From NCBI GenBank assembly GCA_003524365.1, contig DQHS01000334.1:8854-15993 (forward strand): a stretch of DNA of 7,140 nucleotides, written 5' to 3'. Made by a program: the position numbers and the translations under genes. Source of the stretch: Cellvibrio sp. Its GTDB lineage: Bacteria; Pseudomonadota; Gammaproteobacteria; Pseudomonadales; Cellvibrionaceae. A model generated the notes under the pieces. That model was not told where the DNA came from. It saw only the letters and a program-made list of their open reading frames with translations, and did not search any database. Below are positions 1-6,547 of the stretch, piece after piece (positions within the stretch are counted from its first letter, which is position 1; every line of letters starts with the position of its first letter).

Positions 1-560
1 ACTGCGCTCAGTTGTTCCAGTGGTTGCGGCGTGAGAATTAATTGTGGCAATAACTGTTGAATGAACCCCGTATCAGCATTATTTTTTTTAGCGCGATCAA
101 GCAGCCACCGGTCGATCAATGTCAGGCGTTGGCTAACCTGAGTGAACTCGGCGAGCTGGTCGCGCAACTCCAGGAGCGAGCGCATGGCCAAGTCGCTGGC
201 GGACAAGGCGCTGCCGATAATATCGGGCATGCCCAAGCCGAGTAATTGGAAGGCACCGCCGGGGTGAAAACGTATGCCCATGCGATTGACCGAGCCATTA
301 AACACCATTTTGCCGACGGTCTGGGTCGCAAAGAAAGTGACGTCGGGCTGATCGTTTGCGAAATTAAAGATCAACGTGGTGCCGCCATCGGGATAAACGG
401 TTTCACTCACGCTGGCTTCCGGAAGGCGGTCTTGTCGAGCAATCCAATAGCATTGCACCCAGGCCCGTAATTGCGCAGGTGGCATAAAGCGCTGAAAGCC
501 CAAATGGCCGAGGCCATTAAAGAGCGCGTCGGCGACTGGGGGTAGCCACTTGGTGGACAT
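1..560 (-). CDS. AraC-family transcriptional regulator, DUF6597-like N-terminal part (partial, cut by window edge)
   Basis: An open minus-strand frame of 186 codons begins at ATG 560-558 and runs off the left edge without a stop. The start reads MSTKWLPPVADALFNG. It then shows the pattern of the DUF6597 sensor domain of AraC-family regulators: PPAQLRAWVQCYW (residues 27-39), the YPDGGTTLIFNF strand (56-67), and the hallmark GIRFHPGGAFQLLG (95-108). In this family a C-terminal double helix-turn-helix follows; it would lie beyond position 1 and is not visible. An in-frame ATG at 629-627 would add 23 residues, with a stop just upstream (635-633). Neither ATG has a good Shine-Dalgarno. I prefer 560 because 22 residues already precede the conserved domain. 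The gene is divergent from the OmpA-domain gene at 722, which makes that gene or the regulator itself a plausible target. The ligand is unknown. The family call is firm; the regulatory role is inferred. Confidence 0.85.
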   Translation of the reverse strand, partial: MSTKWLPPVADALFNGLGHLGFQRFMPPAQLRAWVQCYWIARQDRLPEASVSETVYPDGGTTLIFNFANDQPDVTFFATQTVGKMVFNGSVNRMGIRFHPGGAFQLLGLGMPDIIGSALSASDLAMRSLLELRDQLAEFTQVSQRLTLIDRWLLDRAKKNNADTGFIQQLLPQLILTPQPLEQLSA

Positions 561-669
561 AAATTTATCTACACAGTGATGGTGTTCAAAGCATATTACA
601 CTGCTACTGGTTTTGTGATCACCGTTCATCGACTATTCATTTTTTGACAGTAGTCTTGCCCGCTCACTG

Positions 670-701
670 TCACAATACACACCTACTTTTATCACAATAC
701 A
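670..701. repeat. 10-bp direct repeat with 22-bp period, candidate regulator operator
   Basis: TCACAATACA occurs at 670-679 and again at 692-701, so the two copies start exactly 22 bp apart, about two helical turns. They lie in the spacer between the divergent AraC-type gene (1-560) and the OmpA-domain gene (722). Many AraC-family regulators bind tandem half-sites spaced about 21 bp, so this is a candidate operator. The second copy overlaps TACAAT (698-703), a possible -10 box, but that box would start transcription too close to the ribosome binding site to be the sole promoter. The repeat is seen directly; its function is inference. Confidence 0.4.
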
Positions 702-710
702 ATATTAATC

Positions 711-716
711 AAGGAG
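711..716 (+). promoter_or_regulatory. Ribosome binding site deciding the start at 722
   Basis: AAGGAG lies 5 nt before ATG 722, an ideal Shine-Dalgarno. It fixes the start of the OmpA-domain gene at 722 rather than at the upstream in-frame TTG 644. From 722 the protein opens directly with a signal peptide. Confidence 0.85.
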
Positions 717-721
717 TTGTT

Positions 722-2191
722 ATGTCTCGTCGTGCCCTGCCGCTGCTGGCGCTCTCCGCCATGCTGATAAGCCCCTCGCTCTATGCGGATTACGATCAAG
801 ATCACCCGCTGTTTGCTGCCTACCCGGGTGCAGACCTTGACGAGGCAAAAATGTATGACTATGAAAAATATACCTTCCCGGTGTCTATTGCAGATGACAG
901 TAAAGATCCTGCCACCTTTACGCACTTAGCGATGACGGGCGATTTGTATTTGCACAATTATGAAGTTGAAAATGTGTCATCGCTTAAGGTGTATGAAAAC
1001 TACATTGCCGCCGCTAAACAGTTGAATTTTAAACCGCTGTTTTCCTGTGCGCTTGAAGCTTGTGGCAGTGAAGATCAAGCGGAGGAATTAGGTTCTTCTA
1101 TCGCAGTCAAGGGCGATGTTTATAATCACTACCGCAATCCCTATTACTGGATTGGTGAAAAAGAATCGCCCAAAGGTAAAATTGTTGTGGCCTGGTTTTT
1201 TGGTGCCTACAACGATAGTGTCAGCGTACAACAAGTGATTGTTGAATCGGAGCCGCTTGAAACTGGTTTGATAAAAGTCGATGCCGCCTATGCGGGATCA
1301 ACTGCGGAGCCAGTAGCGCCACTCTCTGCGGATGATAAGGCCGAAGACAACGCCATGTTGCCGCGCTACCCAGGTGCAAGGATTTACAACCATAAAAAAA
1401 TCGATACCGAAACAGTGAAAATTCCGTTTGCGATTAATGCCACTGAAAAAACACCGCTGCAATTAACCGGTGATTTAACCAAACACACTTACACTATTGA
1501 AAATGTTTCAACCTTAAAAGTGTATGAAAATTACAAAGCGGCATTAACCAATGCGGGTTTTAATTTTATCTCTCAATGTGAGTTGGAACAGTGCGGTACT
1601 GAAAAACAATACAATGATGTTGGCGATCAGTTGGCCTTATCGGGTGATGTGTACAACTGGTATCGTAAGCCCTACTATTTATTGGCCAAAAAATCCCTGC
1701 CAACGGGCAATGTCTATGTCGCACTATTTATTGGCGGCTATGAATCACAAGTGGGTGTACAACAAGTCATTGTGCAAGAAAAAGCTGTGCAAACAGGTTT
1801 GGTGAATGTAAATGCCGATAGCTTGAAACAGCAGATTGATGCGGATGGTAAAGCGCTAATTTACGGTATTTATTTTGATACCGGTAAAGCAGAAGTCAAA
1901 CCTGAATCAAAACCCACGCTGGATGCAATAGCTGAATTATTAAAACGCAATCCAGATTTGCTGCTCTATGTGGTTGGCCATACTGATGACACTGGCGATG
2001 GCGCCGCGAATGTGAGTTTATCCAAACAGCGCGCTGATTCGGTGGTTGCTGCGCGAGTAAAAGATTATCAGGTTGCTTCCAATCGTTTGCAGGCGCAGGG
2101 TGTTGGTCCCTATGCACCAGCGGGTAATAACACTAGCGACGCAGGCAAACAAAAGAACCGCCGTGTTGAATTGGTAAAACGTCTGCGTTAA
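722..2191 (+). CDS. Exported protein with two DUF4892-like repeats and a C-terminal OmpA domain
   Basis: This 489-residue protein begins with a signal peptide (MSRRALPLLALSAML..., likely cut after A22). Two homologous units of about 160 residues follow, at roughly 28-188 and 210-366. Each has a YPGA motif, a TGDL strand, S(S/T)LKVYENY, a C-x4-CG pair (C109/C114 and C286/C291), GDVYN-x-YR-x-PYY and VQQVIV. This matches what I know of DUF4892, usually present once. Residues 378-489 form an OmpA-type peptidoglycan-binding domain: IYFDTGKAEVKPES, GHTDDTG, NVSLSKQRADSV and a terminal NRRVEL. D422 and R437 align with the diaminopimelate-binding D271 and R286 of E. coli OmpA. The product is therefore likely periplasmic or outer-membrane-associated and tied to peptidoglycan; I see no lipobox or beta-barrel. 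The paired cysteines may form disulphides. It is monocistronic, with a good ribosome binding site and its own terminator. The DUF4892 role is unknown. Confidence 0.93.
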   Translation: MSRRALPLLALSAMLISPSLYADYDQDHPLFAAYPGADLDEAKMYDYEKYTFPVSIADDSKDPATFTHLAMTGDLYLHNYEVENVSSLKVYENYIAAAKQLNFKPLFSCALEACGSEDQAEELGSSIAVKGDVYNHYRNPYYWIGEKESPKGKIVVAWFFGAYNDSVSVQQVIVESEPLETGLIKVDAAYAGSTAEPVAPLSADDKAEDNAMLPRYPGARIYNHKKIDTETVKIPFAINATEKTPLQLTGDLTKHTYTIENVSTLKVYENYKAALTNAGFNFISQCELEQCGTEKQYNDVGDQLALSGDVYNWYRKPYYLLAKKSLPTGNVYVALFIGGYESQVGVQQVIVQEKAVQTGLVNVNADSLKQQIDADGKALIYGIYFDTGKAEVKPESKPTLDAIAELLKRNPDLLLYVVGHTDDTGDGAANVSLSKQRADSVVAARVKDYQVASNRLQAQGVGPYAPAGNNTSDAGKQKNRRVELVKRLR

Positions 2192-2216
2192 GGATTTATC
2201 GGGCATTTTCTAAATT

Positions 2217-2245
2217 AATCCCCGCTCCGGTGGGGATTTTTGTTT
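2217..2245 (+). terminator. Rho-independent terminator of the OmpA-domain gene
   Basis: A 9-bp stem AATCCCCGC / GTGGGGATT (one G-T pair) with a TCCG tetraloop sits 25 nt after the stop. It is followed by a T-rich tract (TTTTTGTTT, 2237-2245). The layout is that of a standard intrinsic terminator. Confidence 0.85.
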
Positions 2246-2429
2246 GTGCCCTGTTTTATCTGTGCTCTACGTAGTTCCTTGCCATGTTGGACGATTTCTG
2301 TTCTGATAATCACGCCAATAAGCTAAGTCATATCAAACTATAAACCTGGCAACTCTAGCGAAACTCAGATTGGTCCATTCAATAATCCGCACGCAGGCCG
2401 CGTAGGATTGTTGCTGTCTGAAATTTTGT

Positions 2430-2433
2430 GGAG
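2430..2433 (+). promoter_or_regulatory. Ribosome binding site deciding the start at 2440
   Basis: GGAG lies 6 nt before ATG 2440. The in-frame GTG at 2428 overlaps this motif and has no Shine-Dalgarno of its own. ATG 2449 would place GGAG 15 nt away, which is too far. The start at 2440 is therefore favoured. Confidence 0.65.
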
Positions 2434-2439
2434 CCAGCC

Positions 2440-3297
2440 ATGAAGCCCATGTACGAAAAAGTGTTGCCGACCGAAAACTCCTCCTGGCGCTATTGGCTTT
2501 ATGCGCTCGACGAAATTCCCTTCAACTGGCACTACCATCCCGAATATGAAATTTGCCTGACGCTCAATAGCTGTGGGCAGCGCTATATTGGCGATAACAT
2601 TGCGAATTACAACGATCTGGATCTGGTCTTGCTCGGCCCCAAACTGCCGCACACCTGGCACTCCAAAGAATTAATAGTACCTGGGCAGCATTTAACTTAT
2701 GTGGCCCAGCTGCCCACCAGTTGGATTGATGCGGTGGTGCAAATGCCGGAATTAAAACCCCTTGGTGAGTTGCTGACAAAAAGCAAACGCGGCGTGGAAT
2801 TTAGTGTGGCCACAGCGCAGCAATGCCGTGCCCGTTTTGAAGCTATGGCCGATGCTACACCGATGCAGCGATTGTTATGGTTGCTGGAAATCTTGCAGTT
2901 GATGTTGGGTGATTCAGGTGCGCGATTGATCTCCAGTGATGGTTATGCGCCGGTGAGTTTTGTCGATTCGGCGACGGAAAAAATTGATCGTGTTATTGCT
3001 TACATCCACCAACATTACACCAGCGATTTGTGTGCAGAGCAGATGGCCGCCTTGGCGCATATGAGTACCAATCATTTTCACCGGTTTTTTAAACAGCGTA
3101 CCGAGCAAACGTTTACGGAATTCGTCAATCAATTGCGCGTGGGCAAAGCCTGCTCATTATTGTTGACGACGGATTTTCCAGTATCGGCAATTAGTTATCG
3201 CTGCGGCTTTAATAATATCTCCAATTTCAATCGCCGGTTTTTGCAACTCAAACATTGCACACCGCGCGAGTTTAAGCGTAGCTATCAACATAATTAA
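2440..3297 (+). CDS. AraC-family transcriptional regulator with N-terminal cupin sensor domain
   Basis: The 285-residue product has the usual length and order of an AraC/XylS regulator. Residues about 15-80 form a cupin-type sensing domain: FNWHYHPEYEICL (28-40), the GQRYIGD turn (46-52), and DLVLLGPKLPHTW (61-73). This matches the sugar-responsive subset of AraC regulators, which have an H-x-H-x-E entry and a conserved LPHxW. The DNA-binding half has a first helix-turn-helix at about 198-219 (CAEQMAALAHMSTNHFHRFF) and a second at about 245-270 (FPVSAISYRCGFNNISNFNR). It ends with the family signature TPREFKR (274-280). No target gene lies beside it on the same strand: the preceding gene has its own terminator, and the next gene (3471-4259) is convergent. 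It may therefore act at a distance or on itself. By analogy the ligand could be a carbohydrate; this is inference. Confidence 0.93.
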   Translation: MKPMYEKVLPTENSSWRYWLYALDEIPFNWHYHPEYEICLTLNSCGQRYIGDNIANYNDLDLVLLGPKLPHTWHSKELIVPGQHLTYVAQLPTSWIDAVVQMPELKPLGELLTKSKRGVEFSVATAQQCRARFEAMADATPMQRLLWLLEILQLMLGDSGARLISSDGYAPVSFVDSATEKIDRVIAYIHQHYTSDLCAEQMAALAHMSTNHFHRFFKQRTEQTFTEFVNQLRVGKACSLLLTTDFPVSAISYRCGFNNISNFNRRFLQLKHCTPREFKRSYQHN

Positions 3298-3354
3298 AAT
3301 GGATTGATTTTATGGATACCTACGTTCGCAGGTGTGACGACAGTGTTATTTTTT

Positions 3355-3431
3355 AAATCCCTCCCAACCTCCCTTTGCAAAGGGAGGAACTTGATTCCTC
3401 CTCTTTGGCAAAGAGGGATTGGGGGGAAATT
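3355..3431. repeat. Two-hairpin inverted repeat (REP/MITE-like intergenic element)
   Basis: A 77-bp dyad fills the middle of the gap between two convergent genes. Its outer arms (AAATCCCTCCCAACC at the left; the complement of GATTGGGGGGAAATT at the right) are imperfect inverted copies about 36 bp long. Each arm is itself a hairpin. The left one, 3368-3387, is a perfect 20-bp palindrome centred on TTTGCAAA. The right one, 3400-3416, pairs CCTCTTTG with CAAAGAGG around one G. Similar CCTCCC...TTTGC...GGGAGG elements are common dispersed intergenic repeats in many bacteria. Neither hairpin is followed directly by a T run, so it is not a classical terminator, although it could still block convergent transcripts. 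Confidence 0.7.
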
Positions 3432-3470
3432 AATCGTGTGATTGGACTTAAAACTTCTTCGATTTAGCGA

Positions 3471-4259
3471 TTAGTTGCACACCTGGAATTCCACAATACC
3501 TGAGCCTGAACCAAAACGCTGCATGGTGTATTTCTCCAAATCAATCAGGTAGCCATCACCCGCGAGGTTAGCCGTGCAGCAACCGTTACAATCAGAGTCA
3601 GAGCAACCATCATAAACTTTTGCGGTGATGCGCTTATTGCCTTGACGCAGGTTGATTGTTTTAAGTCCGAGCCAGCTCCAATCTTTCAAATGCACAGCGG
3701 CAATATTATTGGCCATTACCCATGACTCAGGTTGTTTGCCGGATATGCCATAAAAATAACCGCTCCACATACAGCCGTTATAAATTACGCACTCGTCGCT
3801 GCCAGGTGCTGGATAGGATTCGTAATTGGTTAAATTGGCGCGATACCAAGCGCTGCCACAATCATTACCCGCAACTGATGAGCTGGCTTTGCTCGATGGG
3901 ACTGAAGATTTGCTGCTGGATTTGCTTGAAGCAACGGAAGATTTGCTCGAACTTTTTGATGAGGCAGGTTTGGATGAGGTAGTAGTGCCATCGCAACTGC
4001 CCAGTAATTTCCACTCCTGCCACTGGCCGGAATAATTTGCCGGACTATGACCTTGCGACCACCACTCTGCTCGATAAGCCTTATTGTTTTGTTTGACTTG
4101 TGCACCGCCATTGTAAACGCTACCGCTATTCCATTCTGCTATGCCGCTACAATTAACGGCTTGTACATTCAAACAAAAAAAACTGCTGCAGAGCGTGATA
4201 GAAAAAACGGCAAGCCGCTTAAACGCACTCCTTAGGGTATTGCTGACAGCATGGTTCAT
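3471..4259 (-). CDS. Secreted carbohydrate-binding protein: CBM5/12-like module, Ser/Lys linker, cysteine-rich C-terminal domain
   Basis: The 262-residue product has a long signal peptide (residues 1-34, cut after VQA). A CBM5/12-like module follows (about 35-90): AEWNSGSVYNGGAQV, then KAYRAEWWSQGHSP and QWQEWKLLGSC. It carries the aromatic residues W43, Y49, Y62, W66 and W67 typical of chitin/cellulose binding. C37 and C89 could form its disulphide. Residues 91-131 are a low-complexity Ser/Lys linker that includes a duplicated SSKSSSKSSV-type unit. The C-terminal domain (132-262) has eight cysteines, including a dense DGCSDSDCNGCC cluster (217-228), then GYLIDLEKYTMQRFG. That last pattern recalls double-psi beta-barrel (barwin/expansin-like) modules, but I cannot name the family and see no proven catalytic residues. 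GAGGT, 4 nt before the ATG, supports the start. The protein is probably secreted and polysaccharide-binding. Divergent from recQ, with no operon partner. The first half is confidently assigned and the second is not. Confidence 0.9.
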   Translation of the reverse strand: MNHAVSNTLRSAFKRLAVFSITLCSSFFCLNVQAVNCSGIAEWNSGSVYNGGAQVKQNNKAYRAEWWSQGHSPANYSGQWQEWKLLGSCDGTTTSSKPASSKSSSKSSVASSKSSSKSSVPSSKASSSVAGNDCGSAWYRANLTNYESYPAPGSDECVIYNGCMWSGYFYGISGKQPESWVMANNIAAVHLKDWSWLGLKTINLRQGNKRITAKVYDGCSDSDCNGCCTANLAGDGYLIDLEKYTMQRFGSGSGIVEFQVCN

Positions 4260-4439
4260 ATTGACCTCGATATTATTGTTGGGCGTGGGATGTTCACGTT
4301 GACAGTTATCCTTGTTGATTGGTTGAATCCGTCATCCTGTTGGGATTCTGCCAAGGTTAGTTGAGGGAAAAATGTATTTTTGAATGCAAAAATGACACTT
4401 TTCTATCAGCTTGTTAATTTTGCGGCGTAAAAAGTTAGT

Positions 4440-4445
4440 TATACT
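4440..4445 (+). promoter_or_regulatory. Possible -10 box of the recQ-type gene
   Basis: TATACT matches the sigma-70 -10 consensus at five of six positions and lies 73 nt before ATG 4518. No good -35 box is found 16-18 bp upstream, where the sequence is only T-rich. The 5' leader would include a small CGCCA/TGGCG hairpin (4453-4473). I saw no LexA-type CTGT-N8-ACAG box in the spacer. Confidence 0.3.
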
Positions 4446-4517
4446 CGCGTCTCGCCAAGGCATGTCTCTGGCGGACACGTTTAACCCATGCAACCTTAAG
4501 GAAGAGTCGTAATAACA

Positions 4518-6446
4518 ATGGCCACATCAATGCACACTCCGCTTGCCCTGCTGCAACAACAATTCAAACTTGCTTCGTTTCGCCCCGGTCAAGAGCCGGT
4601 GATCGCTGCGCTCCTGCAAGGGCATTCGGCACTTGCCGTTTTCCCCACCGGCGGCGGCAAGAGTCTCTGTTATCAATTGCCCGCGTTGATGCTTGACGGT
4701 TTGACGTTGGTGGTGTCGCCGCTGATTGCCTTGATGAAAGATCAAGTCGATGCATTGCAAGCGCTGGGCATTAAGGCCGCGCGTCTGGATTCATCGTTGG
4801 GCAAAGACGAAACCCAAGCGATTTATGCTGCGCTGCAAGATGGCAGTTTAAAATTACTCTACGTCTCCCCCGAGCGATTGAAGAACGAACGCTTTGTACA
4901 GCGCCTCAGCCATTTAAATATCAGTTTGTTGGCGATAGATGAAGCGCATTGCATTTCCGAATGGGGCCACAATTTTCGTCCGGATTATTTATTACTCGCT
5001 GATCTTGCCAAGAAATTGCGCGTAGCGCGCGTACTTGCATTGACCGCGACTGCAACACCCAGTGTTGCCGCTGATATTTGCAAACAATTTTCGATTAAAC
5101 CGGAACACCATATCCAGACCAGCTTTGCACGCCCCAATTTGCAATTGCGCGTAACGCCTTGCTCGGCAAAGACTCGCATCGAATTATTATTGGCGCGTCT
5201 GCACAAACATCCGCGCGATGCGGCCACCATCGTTTACGTCACCCTGCAAAAAACGGCAGAAGAAGTTGCGGCGGCGATTAACGCGGCGGGTTTGAATGCT
5301 GCGCATTATCACGCTGGTTTAAAAGATGACGAGCGTGAGCAAGTGCAAAACCAATTTATGAGTGGTGAAGTGCCGATTGTGGTGGCGACTATCGCATTTG
5401 GCATGGGGATCGATAAAAGCAATATTCGCGCGGTCTACCATTTCAATTTGCCTAAATCGATTGAAAACTATGTGCAGGAAATTGGCCGCGCTGGCCGTGA
5501 TGGAAACCCATCCTTATGCGAAATGTTAGCGGTAGGTGATGATATCCGCGTGCTGGAAAATTTCACTTATGGCGATACCCCGACCGCTGAAAGCTTGCGC
5601 GCGCTGGCGGAGCATTTACTTGCCTTTGATGATGTGTTTGATATTTCTACTTACGAATTATCTAATCAATTTGACTTGCGTCCGCTGGTATTAAATACCG
5701 CGCTCACCTATCTTGAATTGCAAAATATCATCAGCGCCCAGAGTCCGTTTTATACCGAATACAAAATTAATTTTATTCAGAATAAGCAATTTGTTCTTGC
5801 GCAGTTTGATGCGGATCGCGCTGCATTTTTGCAGCGATTATTTGCCGCTGGGCGGATGGGGAGAAAATGGCTGTCGCTCGATATGCTCACCATTCCCTTG
5901 CAATTAAATGAAGCCAAAGAACGCATCACCAAAGCGCTGGATTACATTACCGAAAAAGGTTGGATCGAATTAAGCGTCGCCAATTTGCGCCATGGCTACA
6001 AAAATAATCAGGCAATCAATTCACCGGAAAAACTTAATGCGCTGTGTGAACATCTGAATAGGTTATTTGCGGAACGCGAAGCGCGTGATATCAAACGCAT
6101 TCACAGTGTGCTTGGCTTTGCCAATAATCCAGCCTGCTTGAGCCAGCAGTTAATGCAGTATTTTGGCGAGGAAGGCGCGCAGCCTTGCGGCATTTGCAAT
6201 CACTGCCGCAGCGACCAACCGGCAAAAGTTAACTTGCCAACCGCTGCGCCGCTCACATCTGCACAGCAAACCTTGATTACTAATTTAAAAAATGAAGGCC
6301 ATGCAGTGTTGCGACAGCCAAGGCAAATGGCGCGGTTTTTATGCGGATTGCCCAGCCCGGCGACCAGCCGTTCGACGTTGAAATCCCATACTGCGTTTGG
6401 CGCGCTGGCAGAGGTGTCGTTTCCTGTGGTGTTGGCTGGGCTCTAG
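4518..6446 (+). CDS. recQ: RecQ-family ATP-dependent DNA helicase (variant with distal cysteine cluster, no HRDC)
   Basis: The 642-residue protein is a 3'-5' superfamily 2 DNA helicase of the RecQ family. Visible motifs are FRPGQ (motif 0, 21-25), Walker A PTGGGKS (43-49), SPLIALMKDQV (67-77), DEAHCISEWGHNFRPDY (141-157, with the RecQ aromatic-rich loop), LTATAT (175-180), VATIAFGMGIDK (289-300) and QEIGRAGRDG (320-329). In E. coli RecQ the zinc-binding cysteines come straight after the helicase core. Here about 190 residues, probably winged-helix-like, intervene before a cluster C540, C557, C560, C563. The C-terminus (RQMARFLCGLPSPATSRSTL...FGAL) is not an HRDC domain but resembles the tail of an alternative proteobacterial RecQ subfamily, so the gene looks full-length. 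AAGGAAGAG at 4498-4506 is an acceptable but distant ribosome binding site (11 nt from the ATG). Expected role: unwinding in recombination and fork repair. It may coexist with a classical RecQ elsewhere. Confidence 0.95.
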   Translation: MATSMHTPLALLQQQFKLASFRPGQEPVIAALLQGHSALAVFPTGGGKSLCYQLPALMLDGLTLVVSPLIALMKDQVDALQALGIKAARLDSSLGKDETQAIYAALQDGSLKLLYVSPERLKNERFVQRLSHLNISLLAIDEAHCISEWGHNFRPDYLLLADLAKKLRVARVLALTATATPSVAADICKQFSIKPEHHIQTSFARPNLQLRVTPCSAKTRIELLLARLHKHPRDAATIVYVTLQKTAEEVAAAINAAGLNAAHYHAGLKDDEREQVQNQFMSGEVPIVVATIAFGMGIDKSNIRAVYHFNLPKSIENYVQEIGRAGRDGNPSLCEMLAVGDDIRVLENFTYGDTPTAESLRALAEHLLAFDDVFDISTYELSNQFDLRPLVLNTALTYLELQNIISAQSPFYTEYKINFIQNKQFVLAQFDADRAAFLQRLFAAGRMGRKWLSLDMLTIPLQLNEAKERITKALDYITEKGWIELSVANLRHGYKNNQAINSPEKLNALCEHLNRLFAEREARDIKRIHSVLGFANNPACLSQQLMQYFGEEGAQPCGICNHCRSDQPAKVNLPTAAPLTSAQQTLITNLKNEGHAVLRQPRQMARFLCGLPSPATSRSTLKSHTAFGALAEVSFPVVLAGL

Positions 6447-6480
6447 CCAAGATCTTGCTGACGATAAAAAGTTGGCGCAA

Positions 6481-6518
6481 ATAAAAAAGGCTTTGCAGTT
6501 GCCTGCAAAGCCTTTATT
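6481..6518. terminator. Bidirectional intrinsic terminator between convergent genes
   Basis: A perfect 13-bp stem, AAAGGCTTTGCAG (6486-6498) and its complement (6503-6515), encloses a TTGC loop. It lies 39 nt past the helicase stop and 32 nt past the stop of the minus-strand PEP-CTERM gene. On the minus strand the stem is followed by a run of T (complement of 6483-6488), a strong terminator. On the plus strand the tail is CCTTTATT, which is weaker. One hairpin therefore probably serves both genes. Confidence 0.9.
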
Positions 6519-6547
6519 GGACAGGTACTACTAAGCGTTAAGGCGAA

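Noticed and set aside
57..470. Two plus-strand open frames (57-245 and 246-470)
   Set aside because: They lie antisense to a frame with a clear AraC/DUF6597 pattern, and their translations have no family features.
615..622. GTGATCAC palindrome as a CRP site
   Set aside because: The half-sites abut instead of being separated by 6 bp as in TGTGA-N6-TCACA, so it does not fit a CRP operator.
644..649. TTGACA as the -35 box of the OmpA-domain gene
   Set aside because: It is a perfect -35 hexamer, but no acceptable -10 box lies 16-18 bp downstream (the sequence there is CTGTCA/TGTCAC), so I could not support a promoter.
644..721. Possible N-terminal extension of the OmpA-domain protein from TTG 644
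   Set aside because: It would bury the signal peptide 26 residues inside the protein and has no ribosome binding site; ATG 722 has AAGGAG 5 nt upstream.
2246..2439. Small gene or promoter in the gap before the second AraC regulator
   Set aside because: No convincing small ORF with a ribosome binding site; GATAAT at 2305-2310 has no properly spaced -35 (TTGGAC is only 12 bp away).
3471..3866. GH45 endoglucanase assignment for the cysteine-rich domain
   Set aside because: The GH45 signature (TTRYWDCCKPSC type) is absent; only a loose double-psi barrel resemblance remains.
3830..4235. Several open frames overlapping the Ser/Lys-linker gene on both strands
   Set aside because: They are shadows created by the repetitive serine codons and show no independent coding signals.
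6280..6446. Frameshifted or truncated end of the helicase
   Set aside because: The final residues still follow the expected subfamily pattern (RQMARFLCGL...FGAL), and the stop comes just after it, so the gene appears complete.
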